From Nitrospira sp. (lineage in GTDB: Bacteria; Nitrospirota; Nitrospiria; Nitrospirales; Nitrospiraceae), in assembly GCA_020697375.1 (NCBI GenBank), contig JAJFBJ010000075.1:1-15396 (forward strand): 15,396 nt of DNA. Direction: 5' to 3'. Positions 1 to 7,496 of this stretch are shown here, in pieces. The position numbers and the translations under genes are program-made. The first letter of the stretch is position 1. Every line of letters begins with the position of its first letter. The notes beneath the pieces were generated by a model that did not search any database, was not told where the DNA came from, and saw only the letters and a list, made by a program, of their open reading frames with translations.

Positions 1-698
1 CGCACCTTGGTTCCCAACGGATAGAGAGACAATTGCTCGACCAGGGCTTTTATGATCTCACGTGGAAACGCAGTCCGTTCGGTGTTGAGTAACTCGCGGA
101 TGGCTTCGTGCGGTAACATACGCCGACGATAGGGACGCGGGCTGACGAGCGCATCGAAAATATCGACCAGGCCAATAACCTGGGCCAGTTCATTTATCTC
201 TCGCCCCTTGAGTCTGTTAGGATACCCCTGCCCCTTCCCTCTTTCATGCGCTTGCAGCACAACCTCCGCCAGCCAAGTATAGTCCGCCCCCAGGCGCCTG
301 ATCACCTCGTATCCAAGATGAGGATGCTGCTCCACAAGGGTTCGCTCATCAGGCGTCAAACGTCCGGTTTTCGTAAGGACCGTTTGCGACACGGCAAAAA
401 GGCCGATGTCGTGTACCAGCCCCGCCTGCGTGAGCCGCCGCAACTCCGCTCCATAGTAGCCGAGACCGATGCCTACCTTGGTGCACAGGATACCCACATT
501 GACCAGATTGGTAATGAGGGGAGGACCGTCGGGACTGGACAGTGCCTCGACGATCAATTGATCATTTGTGTGAATGGAATCGATGATAGTTTCGGCAAGC
601 TGAGCGAGCTCCGTAAGATCCACCGGTTCCCGTCGCTGAACAGCGGTGGCCACCTGCGTGAGCGACTCCTCGATTTGTCTGTAGCGATGATGTCTCAT
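1..698 (-). CDS. Degenerate HD-GYP domain protein, 3' end outside window
   Basis: At least 232 residues are encoded and the C-terminus lies beyond position 1. The fold is recognisable from HDIG (H96, D97), H125 in EQHPHLGYEVI, the GYP segment AHERGKGQGYP (150-160) and D179 in VDIFDALVSPRPYR. Active HD-GYP enzymes hydrolyse cyclic di-GMP using a His/Asp metal cluster. Here several usual residues are changed: the early His of the HSLNV-type helix is Asn64, the Lys after HDIG is Leu100, the first His of HHE is Ala150, and the Asp of the DGxGYP motif is Lys155. It may therefore bind a ligand or partner without catalysis; this is inference. The start is ATG at 698, with GGGAG close upstream; GTG at 707, preceded by AGAAGGA, is an alternative. 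An in-frame TAG just upstream rules out a longer start. It is the last gene of the chemosensory operon seen here. The 201 nt before it show no clear gene or promoter. Confidence 0.85.
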   Translation of the reverse strand, partial: MRHHRYRQIEESLTQVATAVQRREPVDLTELAQLAETIIDSIHTNDQLIVEALSSPDGPPLITNLVNVGILCTKVGIGLGYYGAELRRLTQAGLVHDIGLFAVSQTVLTKTGRLTPDERTLVEQHPHLGYEVIRRLGADYTWLAEVVLQAHERGKGQGYPNRLKGREINELAQVIGLVDIFDALVSPRPYRRRMLPHEAIRELLNTERTAFPREIIKALVEQLSLYPLGTKV

Positions 699-899
699 CT
701 CTCCCACGGAATCCTTCTCGATTTTCTAGCCGCTCAGTTGTCGGCTCGCCATCATGTTGTCGAACGGCTCATTCATGGACTTCAGACGGGCGGATCCAGT
801 CGCCTATCGACAAACCGGCGAATAACGCGACATCATACAAGCGAAGGTCGCCCTTCAGGAAAGGGGGAACCGAGGACCGTCGAACTGTGCCCGGCTGTT

Positions 900-1844
900 T
901 CAGGACGTGGGCAGTAGTCTACCCATCGCATCTCGTTCCCGATTCCCTACGGCTATCCAGCCTTCGATGGTGAGGAGTACCGCTCGGATTCGTGCCTCTA
1001 CCGATTCCAGTCGATGAGCCTCAAGAACCACATGCCGATGAATGATGAGGGACAGTAAGCTTTGAAGGCCGGTCAAAAACGTGACGAGCGAGGTGGCATT
1101 TGCCTGTTTGGCGATACCCTGAAGATGTTCTATACCCGGAATGCAGGAGCCAAACGCGTTGTTGGAGTTATACGCAATCGTACCTTCTCTGCGAAGCCTA
1201 CTCAGGCCATCAGTGACTGCGGGCAACTCTTCTCGAAGCGATTGCAGCAATTGTTCGTCGGCACTTTGGAGATCGAGAAGAATCCGATGAAAATCTTTGC
1301 CCCGAATTTGGGTAGTTCCTAGCCTGGCCTCCTGCTCCAAGCGCTGCATTACCTGCGGAATCAGACTGCGAAAAGAAGGATCCCCCACATTGGTGTCCTG
1401 AAGTGCTCGAAGGGAATTCAGGAGCGTCAGAAGATCGGATGTCGGCTCGGATTGAAGCGGCGCTTTATGCAGCGCTCCAAGTTCAAGCGTAATGCCTGTC
1501 GCAGTCGTCACGGAAAGAATTACGACGCGGAATTGTTCATAAACCGTGACGTAATCTTCCTTCGTGGCCGTGGTCCGATCCTTCAACGTGTCGATAAAGG
1601 GGAGAAGAGCGAACGTCGTACGTTCAACATCGGAAAGGTTGACGGTCGCGGCGGAACCCCCAAGGCTGGTAATCCCTCGCATGACCGCATCCACAAGTTG
1701 TGTATGGCGGTCCAGATCAGGTTGGCTCTGGAGTTCGGTCAGCGCCGAGTCAATCTGAACCAACCAGTCTCGGGCCTCTTGACCAAAAAGCTCGACTAAT
1801 TCGCGTTGGAAGTCGCCTTCCGTTTGTTCCGGTTCAATCGCCAC
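900..1844 (-). CDS. HPt-like helical protein lacking the phospho-accepting histidine
   Basis: This 314-residue soluble protein appears all-helical. Its first ~90 residues resemble an HPt domain of the CheA P1 type: FGQEARDWLVQIDSALTEL (20-38) matches the first helix, and RGITSLGGSAATV (56-68) matches the helix normally reading R-x-x-H-T-L-K-G-S-A. At the phospho-accepting His position there is Thr59, and the usual Lys is Gly62, so it should not carry phosphate by the usual chemistry. The remainder (~130-314) is helical, possibly further degenerate four-helix bundles, and I do not recognise it. The start is GTG, chosen because GTAGGA sits 7 nt upstream and no better ATG exists. It lies 59 nt downstream of the coiled-coil response regulator gene, in the same direction. 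It may bind CheA or a receiver domain as a non-catalytic partner (inference). It could also be an unrelated helical protein with chance similarity. Confidence 0.82.
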   Translation of the reverse strand: MAIEPEQTEGDFQRELVELFGQEARDWLVQIDSALTELQSQPDLDRHTQLVDAVMRGITSLGGSAATVNLSDVERTTFALLPFIDTLKDRTTATKEDYVTVYEQFRVVILSVTTATGITLELGALHKAPLQSEPTSDLLTLLNSLRALQDTNVGDPSFRSLIPQVMQRLEQEARLGTTQIRGKDFHRILLDLQSADEQLLQSLREELPAVTDGLSRLRREGTIAYNSNNAFGSCIPGIEHLQGIAKQANATSLVTFLTGLQSLLSLIIHRHVVLEAHRLESVEARIRAVLLTIEGWIAVGNRERDAMGRLLPTS

Positions 1845-1851
1845 TATAGCA

Positions 1852-1857
1852 TCCTAC
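1852..1857 (-). promoter_or_regulatory. Ribosome binding site for the GTG-initiated HPt-like gene
   Basis: The minus strand reads GTAGGA here, followed by 7 nt and then GTG at 1844. The spacing is good and supports the GTG start of the HPt-like gene. Confidence 0.6.
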
Positions 1858-1903
1858 CGATAACGCACTTAGTCATCCTGCCGGTCGGATAGGTGAAGAT
1901 TCT

Positions 1904-3382
1904 CTAACGTTTTCCATTCCCGAGTTGAGACGCGAGGCCCGCGATCTCACCCAGCTTCCGAACCATATCTTCAAACCGCCGATTGGACTGCTCTGCCATC
2001 TGTTCCGCTTCAATCGCGCGTGTTTCCAGCTGGGCCGAACGCTCCCGCTCATCGAGCAATGTCCTATCGAGTTGTTGAACGCGTTCGGCGGCCTCTTCGA
2101 GCTGCTTGACCTGTACCAGCAAGTCGGCTGCATTCTGCCGTTCAGCGGAAAGCATGCCGGCGAGCTCCGCGACGCGCGCCTGTTCATCTTTTAAAGCCTC
2201 TTCCAACACCGGCACTTGAGCGACGATTGATTCTAATTCGAGGCGTTGCCTGCTTAGATGTGCCGCTTCCTCACGTTCATTCGTCAATGTTGTCTCAAGG
2301 TCGCGCGCATGCCGTTCTAAATATTCGAGCGAGGTGATCTGTTGTACCAATTGAACAGCCGCATCTCGTTCTGCCGCAAGTGCAGCGTCCAATTCACAAA
2401 TACGTTCCGATTGGAAGGCGCTGTCAGAAATTTGCTCTGCAAGTTTTTTTGTACGATGGCGTTCTTCACTCAACGCTGTTTCCAACTCATCGACCCGATG
2501 AATGTGCCTGGATGCGTCGGCGAGCTGCTCCAAGAGCTCGACCCGTTGCTCGCCTTCCTTCTTCAATTGTTGATCCAATGTTTGTGTGCGTGAAGACAGG
2601 TATGCCACTTGTTCCCGATGTTCATTCAGCGCATTCTGCATATCCTGTAAGTATTCTTGATTCTGCCGACGTTCACTCGCCAGTTGTTCTTCGAGCTCGG
2701 TGATCCGGGCATCACGCAGAGTCAGGGTCAGCGCATGTTGCTTCTCGAGATCCCCCGAGACAGATTCCCTTACCGAAGAGTCGACGTATGGCTCTTTTGC
2801 GCCGAGACTATCCATCAATAACCCAGCGGATTCTGCTTGTACGTGAGGCAAGGTTGCAGACTCAATCTCTCTTCGACTGTCTTTGCTTTGCCCGGATATA
2901 TACTGTGGTTCTACATGTAGAGCTATGATCGGATCCTCCGGACGATTTTCGCTGGCGGACCTATCCGCGGGTATAGGGCTGAGAATCGGTTCCTGGATCG
3001 GCGGAGACTTGACCGTTCGCTTTGTGAGCAGATCCAGCACTCTATCTTTAAGCGAAGTTCCTTGAAACGGCTTCTTCAACACGCCGTCCGCCTTACAGAA
3101 TTCGGCTTGTCTGGATACTTCATCGTTCACAATTCCGCTGATCAAGAGCACCGGAATGTCCGCAAAGTTCGCCTGGGCTCTGATAAATGCACACACTTCA
3201 TAGCCGCTCTTGTCCGGCATAATGACATCGGAAACGATTAAATCCGGGCGATCCTTATTGAGAAGCGCCAGTGCTTCAGACCCATTCGCAGCCAAGGTGA
3301 CCCCCATTCCGGCTTCTGTTAGGAGTCGTTCTGCCACCTTGCGAACCGCGATACTGTCATCGGCAATTAAGATCTTTGGCAT
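1904..3382 (-). CDS. Response regulator fused to a long coiled coil
   Basis: The protein has 492 residues. Residues 1-120 are a complete CheY-like receiver: acidic pair D8/D9, phospho-acceptor D52 in IVSDVIMP, Ser82 at the Thr/Ser switch position, and K104 in LKKPF. Residues ~121-215 are a Pro/Ser/Glu-rich, probably disordered linker. Residues ~216-475 form a long heptad-like coiled coil, within which units of 31 residues recur, each starting near x-x-x-L-E-x-x-L and carrying an ER pair. The tail (~476-492) ends in GNGKR. There is no DNA-binding or enzymatic output domain, so phosphorylation by the CheA encoded upstream probably controls assembly, localisation or partner binding (inference). 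ATG at 3382 has AGAGGA 5 nt upstream. The gene starts 30 nt after the second tandem CheW-like gene. The receiver call is secure; the role of the coiled coil is unknown. Confidence 0.93.
   Translation of the reverse strand: MPKILIADDSIAVRKVAERLLTEAGMGVTLAANGSEALALLNKDRPDLIVSDVIMPDKSGYEVCAFIRAQANFADIPVLLISGIVNDEVSRQAEFCKADGVLKKPFQGTSLKDRVLDLLTKRTVKSPPIQEPILSPIPADRSASENRPEDPIIALHVEPQYISGQSKDSRREIESATLPHVQAESAGLLMDSLGAKEPYVDSSVRESVSGDLEKQHALTLTLRDARITELEEQLASERRQNQEYLQDMQNALNEHREQVAYLSSRTQTLDQQLKKEGEQRVELLEQLADASRHIHRVDELETALSEERHRTKKLAEQISDSAFQSERICELDAALAAERDAAVQLVQQITSLEYLERHARDLETTLTNEREEAAHLSRQRLELESIVAQVPVLEEALKDEQARVAELAGMLSAERQNAADLLVQVKQLEEAAERVQQLDRTLLDERERSAQLETRAIEAEQMAEQSNRRFEDMVRKLGEIAGLASQLGNGKR
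2216..2587 (-). repeat. Four consecutive 31-residue coiled-coil repeats
   Basis: Residues 266-389 of the coiled-coil response regulator divide into four units of exactly 31 residues (266-296, 297-327, 328-358, 359-389). Each has Leu at unit positions 4 and 8, an acidic residue at 5, Glu at 11, Leu at 18 and Gln at 21. Arg is at position 12 in three of the four units. A fifth, longer copy starts at 390 (VPVLEEAL). The repeat is seen at protein level; the DNA copies have diverged, so the duplication looks old. Confidence 0.65.
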
Positions 3383-3412
3383 ATCGTTCCTCTAAGGCGA
3401 TCGGAAGAGTTA

Positions 3413-3889
3413 TCAATGGGTACGGATCGATGAGATCCCCAATGTCCTCAAATGGATGATGGGAAATTCTTCATCGCCGACGATGCAAGTCCCGGCAATG
3501 TCGGGATCACTGTCTACGCGATAGTGCACCGCAGAGCGAGCCACCATGTGAAGTGACGGAACGTGGGAATCGACGCAGATCGCCATAGGCCCGTCTGCGT
3601 GTTTGATGATAAGGCATAGGGCGTCATTATCGCGTATGGCACAACTGAACTTCGCCGCGAGGTCGAACACGGGAAGACAGCTTTTCCCTTGCCGAACAAG
3701 CCGGGTGACAAATGGGGTATCACTAGGCACAAGTATGGCTTCAGGCCACGGTATGATGCCACCGATTTCCTCGATCGCTGCTGCCAGCCGACGTCCCCCC
3801 ACTGAAAACACCACCATGCCCTGCATCCTCGCCATCGCGGCGGTTTCCACTTCAACTTGTGACTGTCGGCGTAACTGAGCGCGTAGCAT
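3413..3889 (-). CDS. CheW-like coupling protein (second of a tandem pair)
   Basis: This 158-residue protein has a single CheW-like beta-barrel domain from about residue 23 to 150: MQGMVVFSVGGRRLAAAIEEI, then GGIIPWPEAILVPSDTPFV, LPVFDLAAKF, and the C-terminal strands GTCIVGDEEFPIIHL. CheW proteins tie receptors to CheA at the inner membrane. The NLRG motif that normally precedes the IxxxDL strand is replaced by LVRQGKS, so it may be a specialised or weak coupler. It begins 3 nt after the stop of the preceding CheW-like gene, implying translational coupling. A possible ribosome binding site, CCGGAG, lies inside the end of that gene. It may correspond to accessory CheW-like proteins such as ChpC of Pseudomonas (inference). 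The CheW fold is likely; the exact role is not. Confidence 0.85.
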   Translation of the reverse strand: MLRAQLRRQSQVEVETAAMARMQGMVVFSVGGRRLAAAIEEIGGIIPWPEAILVPSDTPFVTRLVRQGKSCLPVFDLAAKFSCAIRDNDALCLIIKHADGPMAICVDSHVPSLHMVARSAVHYRVDSDPDIAGTCIVGDEEFPIIHLRTLGISSIRTH

Positions 3890-3892
3890 GGG

Positions 3893-4480
3893 TCAGATCT
3901 CCGGACTCACTTCACATGGCCGGCGGTAATCGGTATCGCATTTTCCCTCTTCGGCCGAAGACGCTTGAAGCATAGGAAGGCGCTTTTCAGATCGCCGCTC
4001 GGAAGCCCGAAAGGCGAAGACCTCCAGAACATCCTTACAAGGAGGAAGCTCCAGTATCCAGAAAGGGTCGGTGATGAGCGCTATGTAGGCCGTATCGATA
4101 AAAAGCCCGAGCAACCGGTTACGTTCACTGCCTCGGAACTGAGGCGGGAGTGTTTGGATCATCACCCGTTCGACGTCAACGAGCCCAAAAACCCGATCGA
4201 CCGCAAATGATCGAGACCGCTGCTCATTACCGTACAAAATGATCCTGGTCTCAGCCGTTTCGCCGAGGGCTTTCATGGTGAGACGAGCGGCGAGATCGGT
4301 CCGTTCGAAGGACGAATTGGCCCAGGTGATGTGTTCACCAGCCCCCTGTTCGGCTGGGCTGATGATGCCGCGAACCCAATATGCAGGAAATGCATAGTGA
4401 GTGGAACCGATGAGCGTCACGAGAAACCGGATCGCTTGTCCGCTCGACATGGCGGCGGTTTCATGTCCTCGAAGTGCCAT
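3893..4480 (-). CDS. CheW-like coupling protein (first of a tandem pair)
   Basis: The protein has 195 residues with a divergent CheW domain at about 16-150: IRFLVTLIGSTHYAFPAYWVRGII, then RIILYGNEQRSRSFAVDRVFGLVDVERV and a late strand IALITDPFWIL. The last ~45 residues are charged and probably unstructured. The NLRG motif is absent; the corresponding stretch is ANSSFERTDLAARL. A CheW domain would dock onto CheA or onto receptors in the signalling array, but with such divergence it could instead bind only one of them (inference). The gene starts 48 nt after the cheA stop, and its own stop is 3 nt before the next CheW-like gene. ATG at 4480 has only a weak AAAG-type ribosome site; ATG at 4450, 10 codons in, is an alternative. 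Confidence 0.82.
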   Translation of the reverse strand: MALRGHETAAMSSGQAIRFLVTLIGSTHYAFPAYWVRGIISPAEQGAGEHITWANSSFERTDLAARLTMKALGETAETRIILYGNEQRSRSFAVDRVFGLVDVERVMIQTLPPQFRGSERNRLLGLFIDTAYIALITDPFWILELPPCKDVLEVFAFRASERRSEKRLPMLQASSAEEGKCDTDYRRPCEVSPEI

Positions 4481-4528
4481 AATAGACTTTCATTGAGCCG
4501 GCGAACGGGCTAATCGGCACATCGGCTA

Positions 4529-7444
4529 CTACTTAGGCACGGCCGCTTCATGACCCGTCCATTTCTGAATTTCTTGAATCAAGGCCCGCTCCTCGACCGG
4601 TTTCGAAATATAGCCTGACGCGCCAACGTTGACAGCCATCTGGCGATGTTTTTCGCCGGCCCGCGTGGTCATCACCAGAATAGGGGTCGTCTGGGTCTGC
4701 CGTCTTGCTCGAAGCGCTTGAATCACCTCATAGCCGTTTAGCTTGGGCATTTCGAGGTCCGTAATAATGAGCTGATAATTCCGCATCGAGGCCTTGCGGC
4801 ATCCTTCCTCGCCGTCCATTGCCGTTTCGACGGTATAGCCGGCCGCCTCCAGCATGCGCCCGACAAACTTCCTGATGCTGAGCGAGTCATCAATCAACAA
4901 CAACGGAAGATTTTGGGAAGAAGTTTGCGATCCTGCAGTGTGAACCGGTGCATTCAGCATGGCAGGCGCGACATCGTCCTGCCCGGCCGGCATCGCTTCA
5001 TGGGACTCGCGTGCCGTCAACCGGCTGACATCCAAAACCAGCACGACGCGTCCTTCGGGATCGATGGTGGCACCGCCGAACATCGAACGTTCAAAAGGTT
5101 TCAATCCACCCAAAGACTTAATGACGATTTCCTGCCGGCCTAAAAGCTCATCAACAGCGCAACCGAGCGGTCCCGTAGAGGTTCGAACAATGACCACGGG
5201 CGTGGCACCATCGACGATGCCAGATTCCCGGCGAATAAGATTAGCGAGCGGAAACACTTCGATCGCCTCATCACCAACCTGCAGAACCGATCGATGTCCC
5301 ATCTTCTGGATCATTGAATCGTTCGACATCGTGACTTCGCGCACGCTCGGAAGAGGGATGGCATACCGTTCCTTGTCGACGCGGACGAGCAAGGCGGTTG
5401 CGATCAGGAGAGTGAGCGGCAAATGCATGGTGAATTTCGTTCCCTCTCCACGCACCGACTCCACCTCGATATGGCCGTTCATCGCTTCAATCACACGCTT
5501 GACTACGTCCATCCCCACACCACGCCCCGCCTGATCGCCGACAGCCTCGGCGGTGGAGAAACCGGGACGAAAAATAAACTTCACGACTTCGCTTGCGGGA
5601 AGCGATTCCGCAACAGTCCCTTTGATAAGTCCGAGTGCGACGGCTTTCTCTTTGATTTTTACAATGTCGAGGCCCGCACCATCATCCTCGACTTCGATGA
5701 CCACCGAATTACCCCGATGAGCGGCGTGAAGGTAGATGGTACCGGCAGACGGCTTGCCTTGACTGAGGCGGACTCCTGCCGGTTCGATCCCATGATAGAC
5801 CGCATTTCGAACCAGATGGACGAGTGGATCGACGAGCCGTTCGACGACACCGGTATCAATTTCGGTCTGTTCACCCGATGTGATCAAATTGACTTCCTTG
5901 CCCGTGGCGCGCGCCATTTCCCGTGCGGCACGTCGGAATCTGGTAAATGGCGTGCCAATCGGCACCATTCGAGCGCGTGCAATTTCGTCGCGCATACCCA
6001 GAGTCAGCTGCTGTAACTGCCCCATATCGTCCTGCGCGCGGTGAATCGACCCACTCAGTTGGGACATCGATTCGGTGATATCCGCCGTGACTTCGCTGAT
6101 GCGCCGGGCCAATATGTTAAAGTCATCGTACTTATCGAATTCCAAACTTCCGAAATCACTGATGCCCGGCACAGGTTCCAGGGCCACTTGGCCGGAAGAT
6201 GTCGATGACGGCTGAAATGAAAAGGTATGTTTGTCTTCGAACGTCCGGATTGCGTCGATCAATCGACTTTTATTGGCCAATACTTGAGAAGCCAATTGAT
6301 CCAGCGTACGCAGTCGCTGCTCGAGGCGGCCTCTGTCGATGACCAGTTCGCCGACGAGGTTCAGGAGCCGTTCCAACCGGTCCCGGCTGACTCGAATCAC
6401 TGCTCGGTCTGTCTCGCCCTTGCCCTCGCCTCTGGCCGGTTCGCTCTCGTGGGTTTGCTTCGCATCCGCGACCTCCGCCGTCTCAAGGGACGATGGTTCG
6501 GCAGGTGAACGGGCGCCGGTTTCATGGTCGGCATCGCTCAATTGCTTCACTTCCCGAAGTGAGGCGGCAAATCGCTCTCGCGTAAGTAGCAGCACGGAAG
6601 GGTCTCGACGCATGAGGGCGCGTATGACATCGATCGCGCGCAGCATTAGATCGGTATGGCCGGGAAGGATGCGCCGTTGCCCCTCGCGCACCGATCCCAT
6701 GAAGTCTTCGATGTGGTGCGTCAGATCTCCGATTGCCTTGAACCCAACTGTGTAAGCCGATCCTTTGAGCGTGTGGGCCGTGCGGAACAGTGCATGAATC
6801 GTCTCCGGTTCCGCCGCATGCTGATCCAAACGCAAGAGATGGGCCTCCAGAGTTTCCAAATATTCTTGAGCTTCAGGAGCGAAATATGACATCACCTCGG
6901 GATCAAGGGAAGGAATTAGATAATCATCCGTGAGAACATTTGAATCGGGTGAATCTGCCGGTTGAGCCGCCGGATTATCGACGACCATGGCGAACGGGGA
7001 CGCACATTCTTCTGCGCTTTCACACTGCGTCTCCGAACCTTCTGAGGAGCCAGGCCGCATCAACGCAGCGCAGCGCCTGACAAAGTCCTCAACGACCGAC
7101 GCATCTTCACCTCCACCGCGCCCTATCTCTTCGATTTGGCTTCTAAAAGACGTTACGACGTCCCGGATCAATACAAGAAACGTCGGCCATCGTTCTGCAG
7201 GGATGTCTTGACAATGCTCCAGCGTCTCCTCGAGCAATCCCCCAAGTTGACCGAGACCTGCGAATCCATACAATAGCGCAGCGCCTTTCAGCTTGTGCCC
7301 CACCGTATGGTACTCGCATATCTCTGTTGGTTCGGGAAACGACTTTTCCTCCGCGTGCAGGGCCTTCCAGAACAGCGCCATATCATCCCGGGCTTCGGCG
7401 ACGAAAATGTTTACCAACTGGCCCCGGTCAAAATCAGAACTCAT
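4529..7444 (-). CDS. cheA: Hybrid chemotaxis histidine kinase CheA (HPt-HPt-kinase-CheW-REC)
   Basis: The kinase has 971 residues from ATG 7444. HPt1 carries H50 (GHKLKGAA) and HPt2 carries H224 (AHTLKGSA). No P2 domain is evident; a ~45-residue linker leads to the dimerisation region (~345-490), which has an insert rich in Ser/Gln. The ATPase has the N-box HLVRNAVYHGIE (N547; Tyr550 where Asp is common), G1 DDGAGLD (587-593) and G2 AGRGVGMDVV (639-648). A CheW-like domain spans ~675-815 and a receiver ~848-965, with D852/D853, D896, T926 and K948. CheA phosphorylates receivers in response to receptors; the C-terminal receiver may act as a phosphate sink or internal switch. This layout resembles ChpA/PilL kinases of type IV pilus systems. 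The reading frame stays open to 7807, but the extra N-terminal part is Arg/Ser-rich and overlaps the receptor gene, so I reject it. ATG at 7459 is an alternative start. It lies 52 nt after the receptor gene. Confidence 0.96.
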   Translation of the reverse strand: MSSDFDRGQLVNIFVAEARDDMALFWKALHAEEKSFPEPTEICEYHTVGHKLKGAALLYGFAGLGQLGGLLEETLEHCQDIPAERWPTFLVLIRDVVTSFRSQIEEIGRGGGEDASVVEDFVRRCAALMRPGSSEGSETQCESAEECASPFAMVVDNPAAQPADSPDSNVLTDDYLIPSLDPEVMSYFAPEAQEYLETLEAHLLRLDQHAAEPETIHALFRTAHTLKGSAYTVGFKAIGDLTHHIEDFMGSVREGQRRILPGHTDLMLRAIDVIRALMRRDPSVLLLTRERFAASLREVKQLSDADHETGARSPAEPSSLETAEVADAKQTHESEPARGEGKGETDRAVIRVSRDRLERLLNLVGELVIDRGRLEQRLRTLDQLASQVLANKSRLIDAIRTFEDKHTFSFQPSSTSSGQVALEPVPGISDFGSLEFDKYDDFNILARRISEVTADITESMSQLSGSIHRAQDDMGQLQQLTLGMRDEIARARMVPIGTPFTRFRRAAREMARATGKEVNLITSGEQTEIDTGVVERLVDPLVHLVRNAVYHGIEPAGVRLSQGKPSAGTIYLHAAHRGNSVVIEVEDDGAGLDIVKIKEKAVALGLIKGTVAESLPASEVVKFIFRPGFSTAEAVGDQAGRGVGMDVVKRVIEAMNGHIEVESVRGEGTKFTMHLPLTLLIATALLVRVDKERYAIPLPSVREVTMSNDSMIQKMGHRSVLQVGDEAIEVFPLANLIRRESGIVDGATPVVIVRTSTGPLGCAVDELLGRQEIVIKSLGGLKPFERSMFGGATIDPEGRVVLVLDVSRLTARESHEAMPAGQDDVAPAMLNAPVHTAGSQTSSQNLPLLLIDDSLSIRKFVGRMLEAAGYTVETAMDGEEGCRKASMRNYQLIITDLEMPKLNGYEVIQALRARRQTQTTPILVMTTRAGEKHRQMAVNVGASGYISKPVEERALIQEIQKWTGHEAAVPK

Positions 7445-7496
7445 TGAGCGACTCGACATCCGAGCGGATCCACAACACCGCTCTTCAAGAGTTTCT

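Noticed and set aside
727..777. Short minus-strand frame of 16 codons (ATG to TAG) just upstream of the HD-GYP gene
   Set aside because: It is in frame with the HD-GYP gene, which made me consider a nonsense mutation. A second in-frame stop lies further upstream and the short peptide shows no family similarity, so the gene most simply starts at 698.
841..899. Possible terminator hairpin after the HPt-like gene (CCCTT / AAGGG on the minus strand)
   Set aside because: The stem is only 5 bp with a 5-nt loop and no following T-run, so it is not supportable as a terminator.
246..917. Plus-strand open frame of 223 codons
   Set aside because: It lies opposite the HD-GYP gene, whose minus-strand frame gives clear motifs. 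The plus-strand translation is Arg/His/Gln-rich and matches nothing I know.
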